Shown here piece by piece: positions 37,799-46,252 of a stretch of DNA of 64,000 nucleotides (positions within the stretch are counted from its first letter, which is position 1; each line of letters starts with the position of its first letter). The stretch is from an uncultured Eubacteriales bacterium. Lineage in GTDB: Bacteria; Bacillota; Clostridia; Peptostreptococcales; Anaerovoracaceae. The notes beneath the pieces were generated by a model. The model was given only the letters and a program-made list of their open reading frames with translations, searched no databases and was not told where the DNA came from. The DNA lies in assembly GCA_949285555.1 (NCBI GenBank), contig CASDYG010000003.1, positions 62,001 to 126,000 of the forward strand, in the 5' to 3' direction. Both the position numbers and the translations under genes were made by a program.

Positions 37799-38079
37799 AT
37801 GATAGGAAAAGTTTTACAGACTAATGATAAGATGTTTTCAGATGATAGATTAACTTTAGTATATAAGCATTTAGTAAAAGGAGAAGATATACCTTCTCAC
37901 AATCATGAAAATTGTAACATTTTTTTAATTTAATTAGGGGTTGTGTTGAAGTATATCTTGATGGTCAAGAAAAACATCTTTTAAAAGATGGAGATGTTCT
38001 TACTTTTGATGGAGAGCATTATATATCTGCAAAAGCCTCAGAAGATAGTGATATTTATGTGTATCTCATTAGAAAGTAG
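37799..38079 (+). pseudogene. Cupin-domain protein, single-base frameshift in a T7 run
   Basis: ATG 37799 with GGAGG upstream reads MIGKVLQTNDKMF ... SHNHENCNIF then stops. In the next frame the cupin continues (RGCVEVYLDGQEKHLLKDGD) to a stop at 38077. Adding one T to the seven-T run at 37920-37926 restores one frame of about 93 residues. The metal-binding histidines (SHNHE) lie before the break. It could be a true mutation, phase variation, or a homopolymer sequencing error. It is 8 bp upstream of the DUF438 gene. Confidence 0.8.
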
Positions 38080-38087
38080 GTGACTTT

Positions 38088-39599
38088 ATGAATATGAGAG
38101 AGCATCTAAAAGATTATGATGAAAATAAACTGAAGATAGTATTAGAAATCAAAGATGCTTATAACAATAAAGAGATTAGTCTCAATGAGGCAAAGAAAAT
38201 TTTAAAAGAAAAAGTTGGAACATTAAAACCTTATGAAATTGCCTTAGCTGAACAAGAATTAAAGGAACTGGTAGATGACGAATGCAGGAAAGAAGACATA
38301 CAGGCTATGCTTCTTTTGTTTGAAGATGTAATGGATACATCAAGACCTAATCTAGATATAAATCATCCAATCATGAATTACTATAGAGAAAATGATGAAT
38401 TAAGAAAGATCTTTGCTGAGATAGAAGATTTGATTCAATATCCTGTCATTAAAAATCAGTGGCTAGAATTATATGAAAGATTGGATGAGTTTAAGAAGCA
38501 TTTATCAAGAAAGCAAAATCAACTATATCCTGTATTAGAAAAGAAAGGTTTTGATAGACCGACAACAACTATGTGGTTACTTGATAATTTCGTAAGAGAT
38601 GAAATCACAAAAGCACATCAGCTAATAAAGTCAGATTGTGATGATGAGTTTATAGAAATGCAAAAAACAGTAATAGATGATTTGAACGATTTAATTACAA
38701 AAGAGGAAACTGTTTTATATCCTACTTCATTAGCTATGATAAGTGATCAAGAGTTTGAGGAAATGGAGTTGGGTGATAATGAGATTGGCTTCTCATGGAT
38801 AAATGTTAAACAAAAACAAAAATCTGATATTAAGCCGTCAAATGAAACTTTTTATGAAGAGTTGTTTAATCTACTAAATAAGTACGGATTTAATAAATCA
38901 GATAATAAGCTAGAAGTAGCAAACGGGAAGCTTACTTTAGAACAAATAAATCTTATTTATAAGCATATGCCTGTCGATATTTCTTATGTAGATGAAAATG
39001 AACTTGTGTGTTTTTACTCAGATAGTAAACATAGGATTTTCCCTAGAAGTAAGAATGTAATTGGCAGAGATGTTAAGAATTGTCATCCAAGATCAAGTGT
39101 TCATGTTGTAGAAGAAATAATAGAAAAATTTAGAAGTGGTGAAAAAGATAGTGTAGATTTTTGGATTAATAAAGAAGATATTTTTATCTACATTTACTAT
39201 GTGGCAGTTAGAGATGAAAATGGTAAATTTAAAGGTGTTCTTGAAATGATGCAAGATTGCACTCACATAAGAAGCCTTGTTGGTTCAAGAACTTTGTTAA
39301 GTTGGGATGAAGATAAAGGCGATAATGTAGAAAAAACGATAATTGAAAAGGAAGACATTAATATACCAAATATAGATATGAATAGTATAGATGGAGATAC
39401 AAAACTTGTTGATCTATTTAATATTTATCCTTTTTTGAGAAAAAAGATGATTCAAATAAGCCCAAAATTTAAAATGCTAGAAACACCTTTGGCAAAAGTT
39501 ATGTTACCAAAGGCTACAATTAAAAAAGCCTCAGAAAGGGTGAATATACCTGAATCGGAATTAATTGATCGAATAAAACAATTAATAGACGAACAATAA
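38088..39599 (+). CDS. DUF438/hemerythrin/PAS/DUF1858 sensor-like protein
   Basis: This 503-residue cytosolic protein has an N-terminal DUF438 helix region (residues 1-75), a hemerythrin-like HHE region (about 90-220, with INHPIMNYYRENDELR and EETVLYPTSL), a PAS domain (about 265-400, with SKHRIFPRSKNVIGRD and DVKNCHPRSS), and a C-terminal DUF1858 segment (LVDLFNIYPFLRKKMIQI). The set is typical of clostridial redox or gas sensors. No output domain is seen. It is likely in one unit with the broken cupin gene. Intact. Confidence 0.88.
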   Translation: MNMREHLKDYDENKLKIVLEIKDAYNNKEISLNEAKKILKEKVGTLKPYEIALAEQELKELVDDECRKEDIQAMLLLFEDVMDTSRPNLDINHPIMNYYRENDELRKIFAEIEDLIQYPVIKNQWLELYERLDEFKKHLSRKQNQLYPVLEKKGFDRPTTTMWLLDNFVRDEITKAHQLIKSDCDDEFIEMQKTVIDDLNDLITKEETVLYPTSLAMISDQEFEEMELGDNEIGFSWINVKQKQKSDIKPSNETFYEELFNLLNKYGFNKSDNKLEVANGKLTLEQINLIYKHMPVDISYVDENELVCFYSDSKHRIFPRSKNVIGRDVKNCHPRSSVHVVEEIIEKFRSGEKDSVDFWINKEDIFIYIYYVAVRDENGKFKGVLEMMQDCTHIRSLVGSRTLLSWDEDKGDNVEKTIIEKEDINIPNIDMNSIDGDTKLVDLFNIYPFLRKKMIQISPKFKMLETPLAKVMLPKATIKKASERVNIPESELIDRIKQLIDEQ

Positions 39600-39618
39600 T
39601 CATAAGAATTATAGTAAT

Positions 39619-39647
39619 AAAGAGTATGAGCAATCATGCTCTTTTTT
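39619..39647 (+). terminator. Rho-independent terminator
   Basis: AAGAGTATG / CATGCTCTT stem with a T tract, 20 bp after the DUF438 gene. Confidence 0.8.
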
Positions 39648-39707
39648 CATTGGAAATACAAAGGATTTTCTAGTGGAAGACCTTGGGAAAATATTTATAA
39701 CATTGCT

Positions 39708-39735
39708 TTGACATGAGAGGGTTTTATGTCATAAT
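39708..39735 (+). promoter_or_regulatory. Promoter before the KilA-N gene
   Basis: TTGACA (39708-39713) and CATAAT (39730-39735) with a 16-bp spacer. The segment ATAATAATGACAGAGGC that overlaps it recurs in variant form at 40812. Confidence 0.55.
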
Positions 39736-39888
39736 AATGACAGAGGCGAATAGTTATGTAAATACAAGTAGTTCAAGACTTCTACCAAAGTTTAAAATCA
39801 AAAAAATGAATGGTTGGTGTGCTGTTTAGAGCAGTTATTACGAAAATAAATGTTGTAAACAGTACATCAGCATAAAGGATGAACCCGA

Positions 39889-40733
39889 ATGTCTAATGCA
39901 AAAAAAGACACGATTGAAGTAAAAGGTTTTTTTATTCAAATTTATACTGAAGACTTTAAAAACGAATATATAAGTCTAACAGATATTGCAAGATACAAAA
40001 ATGTGCATGAACCTAAAGATGTTGTTAAAAATTGGCTAAGAGTAAGAGATACAATTGAATTCCTTGGCCTCTCGGAGACTATTCACAATCCTAATTTTAA
40101 AGGGGTCGAATTCGACTCCTTTAGAAAGGAAGCAGGAACAAATGCATTTACATTATCACCTCGAAGATGGATTGAAAATACAAATGCGATCGGTATTGTT
40201 TCTAAATAGGGGAGAGGCGGAGGAACATTCGCTCATCCTGATATAGCAATGAATTTGCTTCATGGATTTCAGCAGAGTTTAAGCTCAATTTAATCCAAGA
40301 CTACAAAAGGCTTAAGTCAGATGAAAATTCTAAGCTATCATTAGGTTGGAATTTGAATAGAGAAATTTCTAAGATTAACTATAAAATCCATACAGATGCA
40401 ATCAAAGAATATCTATTAAAGGATCTTACCAACGAACAGTTATCCTATAAATATGCAAGTGAAGCAGATATGCTAAATGTTGCGTTATTTAATAAGCGAG
40501 CAAAACAGTGGCGTGAAGAAAATCCAGATTTGAAAGGTAATATGAGGGACTATGCAAGTCTGAATGAGTTACTGGTGCTTGCCAATATGGAAAGCTATAA
40601 TGCAATTCTTATCGGTAAAGGTATGGAACAAATGGACAGGATGAAAGAACTTAGAAAACTCGCAAGAACACAATTGATATCACTTGAAAAACTTGGTGAT
40701 AGTGGTATTAAAAAATTAGAGGGAAAGAAATAA
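39889..40733 (+). pseudogene. KilA-N domain protein, broken by a stop and a frameshift
   Basis: The first part has the KilA-N DNA-binding domain (YISLTDIARYKNVHEPKDVV, NWLRVRDTIEFLGLSETI). An in-frame TAG at 40207 follows SK, and a one-base deletion near 40250 (within GCAATGAATTTGC) shifts the frame. The rest (YKRLKSDENSKLSLGWNL to the stop at 40733) carries the conserved C-terminal domain. The two parts together would make about 280 residues, the usual size of these phage-type proteins. It is inactive. Confidence 0.85.
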
Positions 40734-40998
40734 TTATTTTAAGTAATAAATAGATAAATTATGATTTATAAGTGTTGATATTGCCATACGACTTTCGTCC
40801 TGGGATTAGTGTAATAATTATGACAGTGGCAAATAGTAGCAATGAACACGGGGGGGGTTAAGCCCTCTACTAGAGAAATAAAAAAAGATTATTATTACAA
40901 AAAAAATAGTGATAGAAGAATTATACTGGGATATGCTAAAATGAGTATTGACAAAATAAAATTAGGTATGAAAGAATTATTAAAAAAGTGAGGATATT

Positions 40999-41562
40999 AT
41001 GTATATATTGGAATTAAATCAAAATGGAATGAAACTTCAGCTAGGAATTTTTGGGAACATAAAAGAGGGAAGAGAGTTTATCTCGCAGCTTGATGCATAT
41101 TATACCGAGATAATCGAAAATGAATTATATGAAAGCATTGATTGGGGTAAAATACCAGAATATGTAGAGCTTTCTCATAAAGGAAATATAGTTTTGCTTA
41201 CCAGATATATGTTTCCTACTGATGATGATGTGGCAATAGTTTGGAACGAATTACCACTTCTTTCACAAAAAGGTGATGGTATCGTAGAAGGTTACACACA
41301 AGTGGATGCATATTATGTAGAAAATAAAGAACTAAAAGACTATATAATGAAGCGTGAAAATAAATACTTGGCAATAAAGGAATATTTAGAGAAAAATAAT
41401 TGTGAAATCACTAGAAAGTATAGAGGATCAGAAGATGGAGAAGCTATTTTCTATAAAGATGGTGATGGATGGAAGTTTTTATTGCATATGGATCATGATT
41501 TTGTAGAAAATATGAGTGTAGAAAAAATAATAGAAATGGTTAAAACCTCCGGTATAGTATAG
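40999..41562 (+). CDS. Hypothetical protein, 187 residues
   Basis: A soluble acidic protein beginning MYILELNQNGMKLQLGIFG, with a GGATATT-spaced ATG. No known domain was recognised; a segment WNELPLLSQKGDGIVEGYTQ and a C-terminal WKFLLHMDHDFVENM are notable. A variant of the leader motif seen before the KilA-N gene lies about 170 bp upstream. Size and charge fit immunity-like proteins, but this is a guess. The 265 bp before it shows no gene. Confidence 0.6.
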   Translation: MYILELNQNGMKLQLGIFGNIKEGREFISQLDAYYTEIIENELYESIDWGKIPEYVELSHKGNIVLLTRYMFPTDDDVAIVWNELPLLSQKGDGIVEGYTQVDAYYVENKELKDYIMKRENKYLAIKEYLEKNNCEITRKYRGSEDGEAIFYKDGDGWKFLLHMDHDFVENMSVEKIIEMVKTSGIV

Positions 41563-41609
41563 GGCTCTGCCGGAGATTTTTATGTGAAGTAAAACACTTT
41601 ACAGAGTAA

Positions 41610-41744
41610 GCGCCAGAAGTACCTGAAAATCCGATACCTAAAACTGGAAACAAGGCTTCATTAAATATATATATACTAATGGCGTTATTATCTGCTGGTT
41701 GTTTTGTGACAAATGTTAAACTTAATCCTAAAAAAGAAAAATAG
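41610..41744 (+). pseudogene. Orphan sortase-type sorting signal (IPKTG)
   Basis: A 44-codon frame just after a stop reads APEVPENPIPKTGNKAS, then a hydrophobic stretch (IYILMALLSAGCFV) and a basic tail (KLNPKKEK). This is the C-terminal cell-wall sorting signal of a surface protein whose body is gone. Confidence 0.7.
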
Positions 41745-41761
41745 ATTTTAAAGCATTAGAT

Positions 41762-41812
41762 TGAACTGACCTCCAAAAAATTGATTTTTTAGGTCCAACT
41801 TTTTGGGGTCAC
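41762..41812. mobile_element. Facing IS3/IS150-like ends without an element
   Basis: TGAACTGACCTCCAAAAAAT and, inverted, GTCCAACTTTTTGGGGTCA resemble the two ends of IS150-group elements. They lie within 51 bp, with no transposase between. Possibly a deletion scar. Confidence 0.4.
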
Positions 41813-41825
41813 CTTAATTTATCCG

Positions 41826-41928
41826 TGCTTGCAAAAAATCGGATAAAAAAATAAAATCGATAACAAAACCATTGATTTTATGCTAATTATATAAAATGAA
41901 ATCAATGGACATATCGAGTTGGAATAGT
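41826..41928 (+). repeat. Right-end repeat copy 3 with guaA-like core (outer boundary)
   Basis: TGCTTGCAAAAAATCGGAT again, with the perfect inverted repeat CCATTGATTT (41869-41878) / AAATCAATGG (41899-41908), then ATATCGAGTTGGAATAG. The last part matches the guaA end (ATTGAGTTGGAGTGA) and is the best candidate for the far attachment site of the whole array. Confidence 0.8.
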
Positions 41929-42124
41929 AGTTAAATTCTTGCTATTATAAAAACGATGAAATTGCTGTGCTTTAGCGGTTGAATAATATAAGAATCTCTT
42001 GGTGACACTAACCTGATATTAAAAGCTGAAATAGTAGTTTAAAAAAGCCTTATCTAATTAAGTCAAATTAATTCGGTAAGGTTTTTGCTTGTTTTTATGA
42101 AAATTACAGAAATTACAATTCAAA

Positions 42125-42144
42125 ATGGAAAGTAAACTTGACAT
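42125..42144. promoter_or_regulatory. Operator O1 (imperfect palindrome over the -35)
   Basis: ATGGAAAGT-AA-ACTTGACAT is a 20-bp near-palindrome (7 of 9 paired) whose right arm contains the -35 TTGACA of the XRE promoter. Its left half and spacer are identical to O2. Confidence 0.7.
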
Positions 42145-42166
42145 AGAAAATAAAACAAGTTATAAT
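42138..42166 (+). promoter_or_regulatory. Consensus promoter for the XRE gene
   Basis: Perfect TTGACA (42138-42143) and TATAAT (42161-42166) with a 17-bp spacer, flanked by operators O1 and O2. Confidence 0.88.
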
Positions 42167-42176
42167 CATATAAAAT

Positions 42177-42196
42177 ATGGAAAGTAAACTTTCCAT
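42177..42196. promoter_or_regulatory. Operator O2 (perfect palindrome near the ribosome site)
   Basis: ATGGAAAGT-AA-ACTTTCCAT has perfect 9-bp arms and a 2-bp centre. It lies just downstream of the -10 box and 4 bp before the ribosome site, so binding should block transcription. Confidence 0.8.
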
Positions 42197-42211
42197 GCGG
42201 AGGAGACTACA

Positions 42212-42427
42212 TTGAGAAATAGGATAGAAGAATTAAGAAAGGAAAAAGGCATAAAGCAGGAGGAATTGGCACTTGCTGTTGATGTTTCTAGGCAGACAAT
42301 AGGCTCTTTGGAAAATGGCAGATACAATCCTTCAATAATGTTGGCCTTTAAAATCGCACGTTATTTTAATATGAGTATTGAAGATATTTTCATATATGAG
42401 GAGGATGTGGAAAATGAGAACAAATAA
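42212..42427 (+). CDS. XRE-family regulator, probably self-repressed
   Basis: This 71-residue HTH protein (RIEELRKEKGIKQEELA, VDVSRQTIGSLENGRYNPS, MLAFKIARYFNMSIEDIF) is of the YozG/Cro type that partners small membrane proteins. The start is TTG with GGAGGAGAC, chosen since no ATG is in frame upstream. Two palindromes at its promoter point to autoregulation. It overlaps the downstream membrane gene by 14 bp. Confidence 0.88.
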   Translation: MRNRIEELRKEKGIKQEELALAVDVSRQTIGSLENGRYNPSIMLAFKIARYFNMSIEDIFIYEEDVENENK

Positions 42428-42809
42428 GAAGTTGTGGTTAATAGGCTATCTAGTTGCATTTATTATTATTCTTGTTATTGCTTTTACTGAGCTTAGCAAA
42501 AATGTAGATATTGCTTTATGCTTGCTCTTTTCGATAATAATTGGAGTTTCCAATTCTAAGCGTTTACATCTTAAAAGGCTAAATACTGATGAAGAATATA
42601 AATGAAATGTGCTTGATGAGCGTCTAATTGCCATCAAGGAGAAAACCGGAAATACAGTTAATATAATTAACAATATTCTGTTAGGATGTGCAATATTACT
42701 ATTCATAGGTATGGGCTATAAGGTTCCTGCCGCTGTCATCGCTGCTGTTTTGGTTGTTCAACCAATTATTCTCATTATAGTTAGCAATAATATTGAGAAA
42801 AAAATGTAA
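42414..42809 (+). pseudogene. Membrane partner of the XRE gene, split by an in-frame TGA
   Basis: ATG 42414 with GAGGAGG reads a two-helix segment (LWLIGYLVAFIIILVIAFTE; IALCLLFSIIIGV) ending TDEEYK-stop. After the TGA at 42603-42605 the same frame goes on as NVLDERLIAIKEKTGN with two more helices (LLGCAILLFIGMG; VIAAVLVVQPIILIIV). Related XRE-linked membrane proteins have DERxIAIxxKxG in the middle, so this was one gene of about 131 residues. The second half could restart at GTG 42609, but has no good ribosome site. Confidence 0.75.
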
Positions 42810-43168
42810 TATAGGCAAATTAAAAATTTTTTGTAAGGAATTGATTTACGAAGAAGAGGAATAATCTAAAAAGGGAATGAATAAGCTGTTATGACGAATA
42901 AGAACGATAAGTTACTTTTTTCTTGATATTGGTCTATGAATGTATTAATGTGCTTATTGCATACAGTATGAAGATTAGTATTAGCTACTACGGCTGGTTA
43001 AATACAGATAGGCTTGTTAATGTTAAAATCATAATGCTTGCATTGGGAGAAGTTCTTACTGAATTGGATTACTATAGTGGATAAATATTTATTAAAAATT
43101 TAATCTTCAAAAATTCCTTGATTTTTCAAGGTTTACCGCCTATTAAATATCAAAACCTTATGTATTTT
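42810..43168. other. Non-coding accessory stretch
   Basis: No intact gene. A frame ending at 43083 reads GWLNTDRLVNVKIIMLALGE, which looks like the tail of a decayed protein, but stops surround it. From 43114 an imperfect hairpin (CCTTGA / TCAAGG) leads into the direct-repeat motif at 43169. Confidence 0.4.
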
Positions 43169-43200
43169 CCCTTGTTTTTGCCCTTATGTGCTGAAACAAG
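43169..43200 (+). repeat. Direct repeat, left copy of mini-element
   Basis: CCCTTGTTTTTGCCCTTATG then TGCTGAAACAAGG matches 45795-45830 (CCCTTGATTTTGCCCTTATG, CAGAACAAGG). The two copies bracket an integrase remnant, a relaxase remnant and an ABC exporter. Confidence 0.6.
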
Positions 43201-43209
43201 GTGAATTTT

Positions 43210-43433
43210 TTATGCCTCGCCCACAACCTTATCCAAGAGCCTTGCTGAAGTCCGCGTCGCTTCTCTGGTAGAGTGGGCATAAATGTGCATTGTGGTATTG
43301 ACATCAGAGTGTCCGAGAAGTTCCTACACATCTTTGGGTTTTGCACCGCCAAAAAGCAGATTGCTTGTGTAGGGATGGCGGAGTATGTGGAAATGAAAGT
43401 CATCCAATCCCTCAACCTCAGCTTTTGCCTTAC
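43210..43433 (-). pseudogene. Tyrosine recombinase C-terminal fragment
   Basis: On the minus strand: KAEVEGLDDFHFHILRHPYT, FGGAKPKDV-stop-ELLGHSD, VNTTMHIYAHSTREATRTSA and LLDKVVGEA before the stop. These are the HxLRH and LGHxxxxTTxxxYAH catalytic blocks of phage-type integrases, broken by one TAG. The N-terminal part is replaced at about 43433 by plus-strand relaxase sequence. Its base composition is richer in GC than the surroundings. Confidence 0.85.
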
Positions 43434-43616
43434 AACCGTGACCGTGCCGAGTGGGAATATCAAGGCAACAGGAAACCGACAGCCGCTACCAAAATTCAGC
43501 ACAGACAACCCGAAAAGCAGAGTGTGTTAAAACACCTGCGAAAGATACAGGAACGCAACAAGCAGAAACCACCGCAAAGACAGCGCAAGAAATCCATTGA
43601 CAGAGATAGTAGATAG
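43434..43616 (+). pseudogene. Relaxase C-terminal scrap
   Basis: YNRDRAEWEYQGNRKPTAAT, HRQPEKQSVLKHLRKIQERN and KPPQRQRKKSIDRDSR form a basic tail as in MobA-type relaxases of gut Firmicutes elements. Only about 60 codons remain, joined head-on to the integrase remnant. Confidence 0.6.
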
Positions 43617-43684
43617 GCATTGAAAAACCACCATTATGGTGATTCCCATATCGGCGGCGTACATAATCATTTGCAGCTACAAAA

Positions 43685-44581
43685 TTAACAGCTATATTTT
43701 TTTGATTTGTTTAACAAAATATAAATTCCAATCAATACCAAAATAGTGATTCCAAGTATCATATACATCGTTTCGATATTTACTTGATTTCCGAAAAAAT
43801 AAAGATTGCAATCAAGGGAATCTTTTAGTTTTTCAATAACCTCTGTTTGAATACCTTGATTTTGCATTTCGGCAAGCGCCCCTTGCATTGTATGATTTCG
43901 GATAAGTGATGTACCATAAGTACCCGGAAAAAATGAGATTATTTTTTGTAGGCCTTCTCCAAATGAAGAAATAGGCATATATGCACCACAAATGAAACCA
44001 TATCCCGCACTAATGATTGTGCCTATCGCTGAAATTTGTCCTTGTGTTGATAGGAAAAAATTAATAATCGAAGATAATGCTGTTCCAAACACAACAAGGA
44101 GTAAAATATCAAGAAACAAAAAGAATATATCTGCGATTGACAAATACCAACCGACAATAGCTACATAAGTAAGACATATGCCCGTTGCAGCAAAGCAAAT
44201 AATAAGTGTTGAAAGCAAGGTTGCAACATAATAACTCAAAGAAAGTGTAGCTGACTTCACGGGAGATATTCTTAAATCTCTTATCATACCAGTTGCTTTA
44301 TCTTGTACCATTAAAAAATTAGAACAAAAAGCAACCGTTACACACGAAACGGCAAGAATAGATGAGATAAGTTGACCGCCTACCAGTCCCTCTATTATGC
44401 TCTCTGATAGTTTTAATGAATTAGGTAAATTAGATGTAAAACTATCCCGATACACATTTCCAAGAAAAGTCACATAAAGTACAAGCAATATAGCAGGCGT
44501 TATCAAAGAGGTAAAGAACATCCCCTTATCTTTGAAAAACAATTTGATATTTCTTTTGATAAGAATGAAAGACATACTCAT
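43685..44581 (-). CDS. ABC-2 type exporter permease
   Basis: This 298-residue protein has six predicted helices (for example LITPAILLVLYVTFLG; QLISSILAVSCVTVAFCSN; IICFAATGICLTYVAIVGW) and the ABC-2 hallmark around SPVKSATLSLSYYVAT. It pairs with the overlapping ATPase (4 bp) to export a drug, lipid or peptide; the DrrB/YhgE-like type is often linked to antibiotic or bacteriocin resistance. Substrate unknown. Intact. Confidence 0.88.
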   Translation of the reverse strand: MSMSFILIKRNIKLFFKDKGMFFTSLITPAILLVLYVTFLGNVYRDSFTSNLPNSLKLSESIIEGLVGGQLISSILAVSCVTVAFCSNFLMVQDKATGMIRDLRISPVKSATLSLSYYVATLLSTLIICFAATGICLTYVAIVGWYLSIADIFFLFLDILLLVVFGTALSSIINFFLSTQGQISAIGTIISAGYGFICGAYMPISSFGEGLQKIISFFPGTYGTSLIRNHTMQGALAEMQNQGIQTEVIEKLKDSLDCNLYFFGNQVNIETMYMILGITILVLIGIYILLNKSKKYSC

Positions 44582-45492
44582 TTTTCTGCACCTCCCACCA
44601 ATGTTTTGCCCGTAACAGCAAGAAAAACATCGTCCATTTTTCCTTTTGCTATTTCGTAATCATTAAACAAATGCGGATTATGAATAATCAATTCAGTTGC
44701 AGCCTTTGTGTTCGGTACAGAAAGGCGATAACCGTTTCGGATTTTCTCATATTCCATATCAAGTGCTTTAATATCCTTTTCATCTATACCGTAAATTGTG
44801 ATATAGTCTCCAGTATAACTATTTTTTAATTCAAGCGGAGTACCCTCTGCGGATATTTTCCCATCATCAATGATTACAACATAATCAGCTTCTGCAGCTT
44901 CTTCCATATAGTGCGTAGTTAAAAATACAGTCATATTTTCATCTTTGCGAAAACTTGATATAACATTCCAAATAAAACGGCGTGTTTGCGGATCAAGCCC
45001 TGTTGTTGGCTCATCAAGAATAAGGATTTTGGGCTTATGAAACAAAGCCCTTGCAATATCAATTCTTCGGCGTTGTCCTCCTGATAATTTACCAACGGTG
45101 CGTTTCAATAAACTTTCAAAATCTAATATTTTCGCAAGTTCCGAAAGCCGTTTCTTAAATTCCATTCCAGTAATGCCATATAAAGCGGCACGACTTTCTA
45201 AATTATCATAAACAGAAAGGGCAGAATCCAAGAAAGATGATTGAAAAACTACGCCCAGTTCACGCTTAATATAGTACATATCCTTATCTAAATCGTGTTT
45301 ATCAATAAAAACGCTTCCACTGTCTTTCGACAGTTGTCCGCACATAATATTGATTGTAGTTGATTTTCCTGCTCCGTTGATACCAAGAAAGGCAAACAAA
45401 TCTCCTTTTTTCACACGAAAACTCAAATTCTGAACAGCGTTTACACTTCCAAAACTTTTGCTAAGGTTATTGATGTGAATAATATTGCTCAT
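44578..45492 (-). CDS. ABC transporter ATP-binding protein (DrrA-like)
   Basis: This 304-residue ATPase has Walker A GINGAGKSTT, signature KLSGGQRRRIDIARAL, Walker B ILILDEPTTGLDPQ and the switch His in FLTTHYMEEA. The C-terminal 70 residues are the DrrA-type extension. AGGAGGAAATTG precedes its start on the minus strand. It is first in the two-gene unit. A palindrome at 45562 lies in its promoter region. Confidence 0.93.
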   Translation of the reverse strand: MSNIIHINNLSKSFGSVNAVQNLSFRVKKGDLFAFLGINGAGKSTTINIMCGQLSKDSGSVFIDKHDLDKDMYYIKRELGVVFQSSFLDSALSVYDNLESRAALYGITGMEFKKRLSELAKILDFESLLKRTVGKLSGGQRRRIDIARALFHKPKILILDEPTTGLDPQTRRFIWNVISSFRKDENMTVFLTTHYMEEAAEADYVVIIDDGKISAEGTPLELKNSYTGDYITIYGIDEKDIKALDMEYEKIRNGYRLSVPNTKAATELIIHNPHLFNDYEIAKGKMDDVFLAVTGKTLVGGAEK

Positions 45493-45561
45493 TCAATTTC
45501 CTCCTGTATCATCGGTTTTAATCTCGTCTCGCACAGAGAGCAATCAATATAATCATTTCCT

Positions 45562-45574
45562 GTTCTAATAGAAC
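45562..45574. promoter_or_regulatory. Palindromic operator candidate upstream of the ABC exporter
   Basis: GTTCTA-A-TAGAAC is a perfect 6-bp inverted repeat with 1-bp centre, 70 bp before the ATPase start. No regulator gene is left nearby. Confidence 0.45.
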
Positions 45575-45794
45575 ACCAAATTAATAAATGCAATAGCGAT
45601 ACCGTAAATTATATGTATTATAGCATAATGCATTACCGAAAGCCATTAAAAAAGAGGACACAGCAAACACTTATGATACTATCTTACATGACTTCAAATT
45701 TAAAAGTGGCAGACAAAGTTACTACCACAATTTATGATTTCTATATGTTACATTTTTTACTTATGGATAATATCAGCATATACTATTTCACTTG

Positions 45795-45830
45795 CCCTTG
45801 ATTTTGCCCTTATGATTGTGCAGAACAAGG
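45795..45830 (+). repeat. Direct repeat, right copy of mini-element
   Basis: CCCTTGATTTTGCCCTTATG then ATTGTGCAGAACAAGG; partner of 43169-43200. Confidence 0.6.
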
Positions 45831-46252
45831 GTAACATTGTGTGAGCCCATATAAAGAAATAAGGTGTACTGATTACGATAAATCCTTTGTTTTCAAGGCT
45901 TTCGGAGGACTTTATTAAAACCCTATAAGGTGTGATAAACACCTGTAAAATTATGAATTTCTAATATATTAAAAAACTAACGGAGAAAATAGGAAGAGGA
46001 CTAATTACAACGGGTGCTTGTTCATATAGATAAAATTCAATATGTATATACATCGTTTACAATATTTTTTTCAAGAGCTTTTAGGTTTGTAACTTATCTT
46101 TACTTATGCTACGTTCTATTTTCCAAAAGAATTATAATATTTCTGAAATGCGCCAAATAAAATATTTAAAAGGTATTGGGATGAACATACAAAATTTTAT
46201 AACGAGGTAAATATAGTAATTCCAAGCTTTAGAAAAAATAAAATTCATAAAT
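45831..46252. other. Non-coding accessory stretch
   Basis: AT-rich, with no gene supported on either strand. Near 45890 AAATCCTTTGTTTTCAAGG echoes the hairpin at 43114, as expected near an element end. Confidence 0.4.

Noticed and set aside
42892..43083. Small gene after the XRE pair
   Set aside because: Frames are interrupted by several stops; only a tail-like fragment remains.
45613..45801. 62-codon frame as a small regulator
   Set aside because: No ribosome site; it lies in the likely promoter region of the minus-strand exporter.
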